Assembly (NCBI GenBank): GCA_949287785.1
Contig: CASEHR010000062.1
Location: 1-7,866, forward strand
Origin: an uncultured Bacillota bacterium
GTDB taxonomy: Bacteria > Bacillota_I > Bacilli_A > Erysipelotrichales > Erysipelotrichaceae
Direction: 5' to 3'
Length of the DNA: 7,866 nt
The notes beneath the pieces are model-generated. The model was not told where the DNA came from. It ran no database searches and saw only the letters and a program-made list of their open reading frames with translations. Below, piece by piece: positions 1 through 4,296 of this stretch; the stretch's first letter is position 1; each line of letters opens with the position of its first letter. The translations under genes were made by a program, and so were the position numbers.

Positions 1-35
1 ACCTCTGCAGGTTTTAGCATCGTTGTTTGACGCAT
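1..35 (-). CDS. rplM: Ribosomal protein L13 (uL13), N-terminal fragment cut by window edge
   Basis: Only the first 12 codons lie in the window; they read MRQTTMLKPAEV on the minus strand from the ATG at 35-33. This closely resembles the N-terminus of Bacillota L13 (MRTTFMAK..EVERKW type), a 50S subunit protein usually followed by rpsI. A purine-rich AAGAGGT lies about 9 nt upstream of the ATG, and a promoter and a short hairpin leader lie behind it, all as expected for a ribosomal protein gene. The identification rests on a very short peptide, but start, ribosome binding site and promoter agree. In many Bacillota the gene before rplM is truA; here it is an unrelated PTS-like membrane gene, so rplM appears to start its own transcript. 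Confidence 0.75.
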   Translation of the reverse strand, partial: MRQTTMLKPAE

Positions 36-54
36 GTTTTCTGTACCTCTTTTC

Positions 55-81
55 TATATGTAGTTTCCGGGGCTACCTATA
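55..81 (-). promoter_or_regulatory. Candidate L13 leader hairpin
   Basis: On the minus strand GTAG (76-73) pairs with CTAC (63-60) around a 9-nt loop (72-64). After one G-A mismatch a second 4-bp TATA/TATA stem (81-78 with 58-55) extends it. The hairpin sits inside the predicted rplM 5' leader, between the promoter and the Shine-Dalgarno sequence. Ribosomal protein leaders for L13 autoregulation are known in Bacillota, so the position fits. The stem is short and weak, and I cannot confirm the family consensus by eye. Confidence 0.35.
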
Positions 82-100
82 ACAAAAGGTGTGCTCAATA

Positions 101-129
101 ATTCTAGATGAAACACGTGGACTTTGCAA
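101..129 (-). promoter_or_regulatory. Sigma-A-type promoter for rplM
   Basis: The minus strand reads TTGCAA (129-124), exactly 17 bp, then TAGAAT (106-101). These match the TTGACA/TATAAT consensus at 4/6 and 5/6 positions with ideal spacing. Predicted transcription would start near base 94 and give a leader of roughly 58 nt before the rplM start codon. The promoter lies just after the stop of the upstream PTS-like gene. No hairpin terminator is visible between them, so some read-through is possible. Confidence 0.6.
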
Positions 130-137
130 TCAAAATA

Positions 138-1664
138 TCACGCTCTGGTGAGTTTTTTGAGTGCTTTTTGTATTTTGATACGGATAACGGTACTGGCAGA
201 GCCAAAATCGAGGACTAAACTGGTCTTGTTTTCAGTGATCTTCTTAGCTCCGACTTTCTTGATCTCATCATAAGAGATCTTCTCTGTTTCATATAATTCG
301 ACCGTAACGCTGAACAAGGCGCTTGATACCGACTTGATGTTGTCGCTGCCGCCGACCGCATCAAACAGACGACTGCAGATGATATTCGAACGATCCGATC
401 CAATGACATCATAAGCGAGATAACGGTAATATACGGCAGTCATCAAAAAGTAGATGATCGCAAAGATGATACCGATCATGAGGATGACCAGGATCGTATG
501 GGTATATTCAGGGATCCGGATGTTGATGAGATAGTCGACTAAGGCACCCGGCATCGCGCTGACGGTCGATCCGCTATATTCAAATCCCAGAAAAGCTCCG
601 TTCAGTGACAGGATACCAAAAAGCGAAGCACTGAGCATAAGATGAAAGATCAAAAGCAGCGGTGATGTAAATAGCAGTAATAATTCAAGCGGCAAGGGAT
701 TACCGCAGATGATCGACACAAAACAAGCACCTACCAGAAACAACAGATGGCGATGTCTTTCCTTTTTGTCGGAAATAGTAAAGTACATGCCAAGATACAT
801 AGCCGGTAAAGCGAAGATGTTGATGATGTAATAAGGGGTTATAAAACGACCGGCACCGCTGTATGTCAAAAGGGCATCAGGCATATAGGCCCAGATATTC
901 ACATCACCCAGGACCGTAGCTCCGCTTATCGCAGCATATGTACCGCCGCTTGCCCCATACCAGAAAGGATATCTGATCAGATTACCAAGCCCTAAGATCG
1001 ACAAAGATCTGTCCAAAAGACCATAAGCAGCCAGCCGATACGGATCACTTATATCCTCAGCGATCCAGGTCATGATCGAAACGATGATCTCGATAAAGTA
1101 CGGCCAGACCAGGACCGTGACAAAACCCAGGATAAGACACAGGACGACATTGTACAAGATCGCCCGTGAATCTTCATTCATAAAACCGAAAAAACTGTAG
1201 ATACTCTTCTTACGCGATGTAAGATAACTGTATCTGGTGATAAGAGCTACCGCAAACGATCCGATCATGCCGGTCTGGATCGGATAATACGTGTCCGAAG
1301 ATGTTGAATGGGATAATCCCAGGGCATTGGTATAAGCCTGTGATACCAGGGAATGATCATTGAGAAACATCGTCGTAACCATGAAGGTCGCATAGCCGAT
1401 GATGGCTAAAAGCGCCGGCATCCCGCTGTTGGCTCTTTTGGCTACGAGGTTGATCATGAAGATCAGCGGCATGTTGATCACTAAGAAGTTACCGATCCGG
1501 TATAATATCTGTCCGGTAAGCTGAATGTAGGTGTTATCTATCGTATAGAAGACATTGAGATTGTCGTTTTGGATCAGGTAACCGATCGCCAGAAAGACAA
1601 AGGCTACAAACATGATCCTGATCGGTAACCGACAATTGTCATATAACATATTCCATCTTTTCAT
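138..1664 (-). CDS. PTS glucose-type EIICB homologue lacking key catalytic and substrate residues
   Basis: This 508-residue polytopic membrane protein has about ten hydrophobic segments (for example near 16-32, 58-76, 82-101, 168-200, 305-353 and 389-412). Residues 215-420 align almost without gaps to glucose-family EIIC: the AGRF loop (271-274), NIFALPAMY (282-290), the GITEP region (321-325) followed by P335 and H341, and a GALVDYL segment (373-379). Residues 430-508 resemble EIIB, with VGGSDNIKSV (437-446) and KKVGAKKI (440-480 region). Normal EIICB carries sugar through EIIC and phosphorylates it from a cysteine in EIIB. Here GITEP reads GNPLP, so the Glu is Leu324; GLHH reads GLGN (225-228); and no cysteine follows NIKS, where SSALF stands in place of CITRL. 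A classical phosphotransfer role is therefore unlikely. A sensor, regulator or PTS-independent transporter is possible. The start ATG has no Shine-Dalgarno; Met6 is an alternative. Confidence 0.8.
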   Translation of the reverse strand: MKRWNMLYDNCRLPIRIMFVAFVFLAIGYLIQNDNLNVFYTIDNTYIQLTGQILYRIGNFLVINMPLIFMINLVAKRANSGMPALLAIIGYATFMVTTMFLNDHSLVSQAYTNALGLSHSTSSDTYYPIQTGMIGSFAVALITRYSYLTSRKKSIYSFFGFMNEDSRAILYNVVLCLILGFVTVLVWPYFIEIIVSIMTWIAEDISDPYRLAAYGLLDRSLSILGLGNLIRYPFWYGASGGTYAAISGATVLGDVNIWAYMPDALLTYSGAGRFITPYYIINIFALPAMYLGMYFTISDKKERHRHLLFLVGACFVSIICGNPLPLELLLLFTSPLLLIFHLMLSASLFGILSLNGAFLGFEYSGSTVSAMPGALVDYLINIRIPEYTHTILVILMIGIIFAIIYFLMTAVYYRYLAYDVIGSDRSNIICSRLFDAVGGSDNIKSVSSALFSVTVELYETEKISYDEIKKVGAKKITENKTSLVLDFGSASTVIRIKIQKALKKLTRA

Positions 1665-1667
1665 GAG

Positions 1668-1691
1668 TATATCTTATCACATTAAGATATA
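1668..1691. promoter_or_regulatory. Perfect 9-bp inverted repeat, candidate operator
   Basis: TATATCTTA (1668-1676) and TAAGATATA (1683-1691) are exact reverse complements separated by 6 bp (TCACAT). The repeat fills most of the 36-bp gap between the two divergent start codons and runs into the -10 element of the plus-strand gene. That geometry suits a dimeric repressor acting on both directions. AT-rich promoter DNA makes short palindromes fairly common, but a perfect 9-bp arm at this position is unlikely to be trivial. I do not recognise the cognate regulator. Confidence 0.5.
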
Positions 1692-1693
1692 AT
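1688..1693 (+). promoter_or_regulatory. -10 element of the CYTH/DJ-1 operon, overlapping a minus-strand -10
   Basis: TATAAT is a perfect -10, ending 7 bp before the ATG at 1701, so transcription would start at or next to the start codon. No TTGACA-like -35 is present at 16-19 bp spacing. On the opposite strand TATTAT (1694-1689, 5/6 match) overlaps it and could serve the divergent PTS-like gene with a leader of about 18 nt. Such symmetric -10 sequences are known to support divergent transcription. Confidence 0.5.
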
Positions 1694-1700
1694 ATTAGGT

Positions 1701-2750
1701 ATGAAAAAACACCTCGAAAAAGAATACAAGGTGACTCTGGACAAGGAACGTTATCTTGAACTTCTGGCTGAATTGAAGATCGATAAGACTTATGTTCAGA
1801 TCAATCACTATTACAGTGCTCCTTTAAATGCCGGGATCAGGATCAGGGAAAAAGACCATAAGTATACCTTTACCCTTAAGGTCAAGGCTGATGATAAAAT
1901 AATCGAGTACGATATCGACCTGGATAAAAATGATATCGATGATCCAAGGATAAAGGCTTTAAAAGAGAAGATGGGTATCGGTGATTTACGCTATCTTGGC
2001 GACCTTAAAACAACCCGTTCGGATATCGATCTCCCCAAGGCGACACTGTCTCTTGATAAAAACGAATATCTCGGTATTACCGATTATGAGCTTGAATACG
2101 AATTGAAAGATGCTGCGGTCGATGACATCGGCCCGCTGAAGGAGGTATTGAAAATGAATGAAATCAAAGTAAACGAAAACACCAAATACGCCCGCTTCCT
2201 CGCCGCCAATAACGGCAAGACAGCGATCTTTTGTGCCGATGGCTTAGAAGAATGCGAAGCTTTGATCGTCATGGATCTTCTGAAAAGAGCCGGTCTTCAT
2301 GTCGATCTGGTATCGGTCAATGAAACTAATGATATTCTTTCCAGTCATAATCTTTTATTTAAAGCAGACAAGAATTTCAAGGATATCGACAAAGACGCAT
2401 ATGATGTCCTGGTATTACCAGGTGGCTTAAAAGGAACCAAGACTTTAAGCGAAAACAAGGAACTCATCGCCCTTATCAAAAAATACAAGGAAGAAGGCAA
2501 GATCATTGCGGCTATCTGTGCTGCCCCAAGCATCTTCGTCCTTAATGACCTTGTGAAAGACGATCACTTCACCGTCTATCCGGGTTTTGAATGCGGCATG
2601 CGCTCAAGTGAGAAAAAAGCAGAAGTCGATGATAATGTCATAACCGGCAAAGGCGTCGGAGCTGCTTTTGAATTCAGTTATCAGATCATCGCCCGGCTTA
2701 TGGGTGAGGATAAAGCGACCGAGGTCTTTAAAGAGATCCAGTACATCTGA
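1701..2750 (+). CDS. CYTH (triphosphate tunnel) domain fused to DJ-1/PfpI domain
   Basis: This 349-residue protein has two domains. Residues 1-170 form a CYTH domain with the signature ExExK (E6, E8, K10), basic residues R47, R49, K60 and K62, the acidic strand E130/E132/E134, and a terminal K162/R165. CYTH enzymes bind and often hydrolyse triphosphates such as PPPi with a divalent metal. Residues 173-349 form a DJ-1 family domain with the ADGLEECEAL motif (Glu186), VLPGG, the nucleophile elbow AICAAP (Cys273), YPGFE, and the VITGKGVGAAFEF end motif. DJ-1 proteins act in thiol/oxidative stress, with glyoxalase or deglycase roles proposed. Both domains look intact and cytosolic. The ATG gives a complete CYTH N-terminus but has no Shine-Dalgarno and lies at the predicted transcript start. 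It is the first gene of a four-gene operon and shares a single base with yaaA. The substrate and the reason for the fusion are unknown. Confidence 0.88.
   Translation: MKKHLEKEYKVTLDKERYLELLAELKIDKTYVQINHYYSAPLNAGIRIREKDHKYTFTLKVKADDKIIEYDIDLDKNDIDDPRIKALKEKMGIGDLRYLGDLKTTRSDIDLPKATLSLDKNEYLGITDYELEYELKDAAVDDIGPLKEVLKMNEIKVNENTKYARFLAANNGKTAIFCADGLEECEALIVMDLLKRAGLHVDLVSVNETNDILSSHNLLFKADKNFKDIDKDAYDVLVLPGGLKGTKTLSENKELIALIKKYKEEGKIIAAICAAPSIFVLNDLVKDDHFTVYPGFECGMRSSEKKAEVDDNVITGKGVGAAFEFSYQIIARLMGEDKATEVFKEIQYI
2139..2156 (+). promoter_or_regulatory. Internal Shine-Dalgarno and in-frame ATG inside the fusion gene
   Basis: AAGGAGGT (2139-2146), a full 8-nt match to the anti-Shine-Dalgarno, is followed after 7 nt by an ATG at 2154-2156 that is in frame (Met152). 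Initiation here would yield a 198-residue protein: the last CYTH strand/helix as a tail of about 20 residues plus the whole DJ-1 domain. It is the strongest Shine-Dalgarno in the window, while the annotated start of the same gene has none. The codons also make an ordinary helix (LKEVLKM), so coincidence is possible. Confidence 0.5.
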
Positions 2751-3454
2751 TGAAGATCATCATCTCACCGGCCAAGACGATAAACGACAAAAACGACTTC
2801 ACCTATCACTTATCCGCCGATCCGCTCTATATCGATAAAGCCAGGGCGTTATACACCTATCTTCTATCGCTTGATCAGACAAAGATCAAAAGCATCTATA
2901 AGTGCTCTGACAAGATCGTTAAGAAGACCTTTGACGATCTGAGAAGATATGATATCGACAAGGGATATATCAATGCGCTGTTTGCCTTTGACGGCATCCA
3001 ATACAAAGCGATGGCGCCGTCTGTATTAGATGATGACGCCTTACTTTATCTCAATGATCATCTTTGCATCTTATCCGGCCTATATGGTATCCTTCGCCCT
3101 TTCGATCTCATCGTTCCCTATCGTTTAGAGATGGGTTTTCATCTTGACGGCTTCAAAGAAGCTGATCTTTACCGGTACTGGTCCCTCAGTGACTACTTTA
3201 AAAATGATACTGTCATCGATCTTGCCTCCGAAGAATACAGTAAGGCTATCACTGCGGACAAGATCAAGATCGACTTTATAAACGATGGCAAAATAAAGGC
3301 AACATATGCTAAAAAAGCCCGCGGCGCTTTTGTGCGATATATGGCGGTAAATAAGATCACTTCGATTGCGGATATGGAAAAGTTCAACGATCTGGGGTAT
3401 CATTTAGATAAGGACCGGTCAAATGACCATCATCTTGTATTTATAGGAGGTTGA
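2750..3454 (+). CDS. yaaA: Peroxide stress protein YaaA (DUF328/UPF0246)
   Basis: This 234-residue protein is slightly shorter than the roughly 258-residue Escherichia coli YaaA. Family motifs appear in order: ISPAKT (5-10), FDGIQYKAM (80-88), LSGLYGILRPFDLIVPYRLE (108-127), IDLASEEYSKAI (156-167), KKARGAFVRYM (188-198) and a final GYHLD...LVFI. In E. coli, YaaA is induced by peroxide through OxyR and lowers free intracellular iron, which limits Fenton damage; the protein binds DNA through a helix-hairpin-helix-like fold. It is cytosolic, with no signal or membrane segment. Its ATG shares the last base of the preceding stop codon (TGATG) and has only a weak ribosome binding site, which suggests translational coupling to the CYTH/DJ-1 gene. 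The stop lies 1 bp before the next gene. Placement after a DJ-1 domain and before a CxxC protein supports an oxidative stress role. Confidence 0.93.
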   Translation: MKIIISPAKTINDKNDFTYHLSADPLYIDKARALYTYLLSLDQTKIKSIYKCSDKIVKKTFDDLRRYDIDKGYINALFAFDGIQYKAMAPSVLDDDALLYLNDHLCILSGLYGILRPFDLIVPYRLEMGFHLDGFKEADLYRYWSLSDYFKNDTVIDLASEEYSKAITADKIKIDFINDGKIKATYAKKARGAFVRYMAVNKITSIADMEKFNDLGYHLDKDRSNDHHLVFIGG

Positions 3455-3455
3455 A

Positions 3456-3815
3456 ATGACACTGGTACTGTGTTATCCGAAATGTACTACTTGTAAAAAA
3501 GCCCTTAAGTATCTCGATGATCGGAAGATCAGATACACATACCGTGATATCGCCAAAGATAATCCGGATCTTGATGAACTGAAGCTCTGGTATGAGCAAT
3601 CTCATCTTGATATCAAGCGCTTTTTCAACACATCCGGCAATTCATACCGGGCTTTAGACAAAGATAAACTCAAAGATATGTCAATTGATGAAAAACTGGC
3701 CCTTCTGGCTCATGATGGTATGCTGGTAAAAAGACCGATCGTCATCGAAGGCGACAAGGTGCTGGTCGGTTTCAAGATCGAAGAATGGGAGGCAGTATAT
3801 GGTCAAGAAGTTTAG
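3456..3815 (+). CDS. ArsC/Spx-family thioredoxin-fold protein, YusI-like
   Basis: This 119-residue protein has the ArsC/Spx fold signature: CYPKCTTCKKA with a CxxC pair (C10, C13), a FFNTSG segment (56-61), LLAHDGMLVKRP (83-94) with the anion-binding-type Arg93, and VLVGF (102-106). It resembles Bacillus YusI, which is annotated as an arsenate reductase homologue, more than true Spx. There is no ars operon around it, so arsenate is probably not its substrate; a thiol/disulfide or glutaredoxin-like role is more likely. An Spx-like regulatory role cannot be excluded, because Spx also uses C10/C13. It has a strong Shine-Dalgarno, AGGAGG (3445-3450), 5 nt before the ATG and lying inside the end of yaaA. 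Its 3' end overlaps the next gene by 17 bp. Confidence 0.88.
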   Translation: MTLVLCYPKCTTCKKALKYLDDRKIRYTYRDIAKDNPDLDELKLWYEQSHLDIKRFFNTSGNSYRALDKDKLKDMSIDEKLALLAHDGMLVKRPIVIEGDKVLVGFKIEEWEAVYGQEV

Positions 3816-4173
3816 TATCATCATCAGTTTACTGATCTTATCGACTGTATCGATAAGCGCCAGCAGCGCATCGATCGCTGATTCGATCAAGATGGTCTAT
3901 CCCATCAGCGGTTATATCCCCTATGTCACGAGCTTTATCACTTTCCTGTTTCTGACGGTGGTATATCTCTATATCGTCATCATGTATGATGTCAACCGCA
4001 AGAAAAGTCTGGCAATAGCCGCTTTTATCTGGTTATGTGCATTGGGTGCCTTAGCTTACTTCTTCAACAGCTACAGCGCGACCGAAGCAACCATCTGGAT
4101 CTCGGTAGTGTCCTTTATGATCATCGCTTTTAAAAGCCTGTTCATAACCAGAGCTGAACTTAAAGACGAATAA
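3799..4173 (+). CDS. Small membrane protein of unknown function
   Basis: I do not recognise this 124-residue protein. It begins with MVKK followed by a hydrophobic stretch (5-20) and the sequence SASSAS, so the first segment is either a signal peptide that could be cut near residue 25 or a membrane anchor. Three further hydrophobic segments lie at about 43-63, 70-89 and 96-116, with the basic loop NRKK (66-69) between the first two and a charged RAELKDE tail. The positive loops suggest that 66-69 and the C-terminus are cytosolic. No cysteine motif or catalytic signature is visible; the only cysteine is C80, in a membrane segment. A clear Shine-Dalgarno, GGGAGG (3787-3792), sits 6 nt before the ATG, and the gene overlaps the upstream thiol-protein gene by 17 bp. 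It is therefore a true operon member and the last before the terminator. Confidence 0.8.
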   Translation: MVKKFSIIISLLILSTVSISASSASIADSIKMVYPISGYIPYVTSFITFLFLTVVYLYIVIMYDVNRKKSLAIAAFIWLCALGALAYFFNSYSATEATIWISVVSFMIIAFKSLFITRAELKDE

Positions 4174-4213
4174 ATTCTCTTAAAGGATCCGGTGTATAAA
4201 ACACTAACTGCTT

Positions 4214-4253
4214 ATACATTCATGTATCAAAAGATGCCTGAATGTATTTTTTT
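4214..4253 (+). terminator. Intrinsic terminator of the plus-strand operon
   Basis: ATACATTCA (4214-4222) pairs perfectly with TGAATGTAT (4239-4247). After one T-C mismatch an inner stem GTATC/GATGC (4224-4228 with 4233-4237, one G-T pair) closes on an AAAA loop. A run of T follows to 4253. It lies 40 bp after the stop of the small membrane protein gene. Confidence 0.85.
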
Positions 4254-4256
4254 GCT

Positions 4257-4293
4257 AAAAAAGTGTCTTACCACATCATGATAAGACACCTTA
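4257..4293 (-). terminator. Intrinsic terminator of the uvrA-hprK-lgt operon
   Basis: On the minus strand GTGTCTTA (4289-4282) pairs with TAAGACAC (4270-4263) around an 11-nt loop. The stem can be extended by a G-T pair and two A-T pairs at the base, and six T follow (complement of 4262-4257). It starts right after the stop codon of the Lgt fusion gene. It faces the plus-strand terminator with only 3 bp between them. Confidence 0.85.
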
Positions 4294-4296
4294 TAT

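Noticed and set aside
1685..1703. PerR- or Fur-like box upstream of the stress operon
   Set aside because: Only one half resembles TTATAAT and the second half-site is absent. The -10 element explains the match. The exact 9-bp palindrome is the better operator candidate.
3456..3815. Arsenate reductase as a firm functional call
   Set aside because: The family name is inherited from homology. There is no ars regulator or efflux gene nearby and the active site is of CxxC type, so only the fold family is claimed.
4194..4217. 6-bp inverted repeat GTATAA/TTATAC upstream of the plus-strand terminator
   Set aside because: It is short and AT-rich with a 12-nt loop, and it overlaps the much stronger terminator stem. 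No separate function can be supported.
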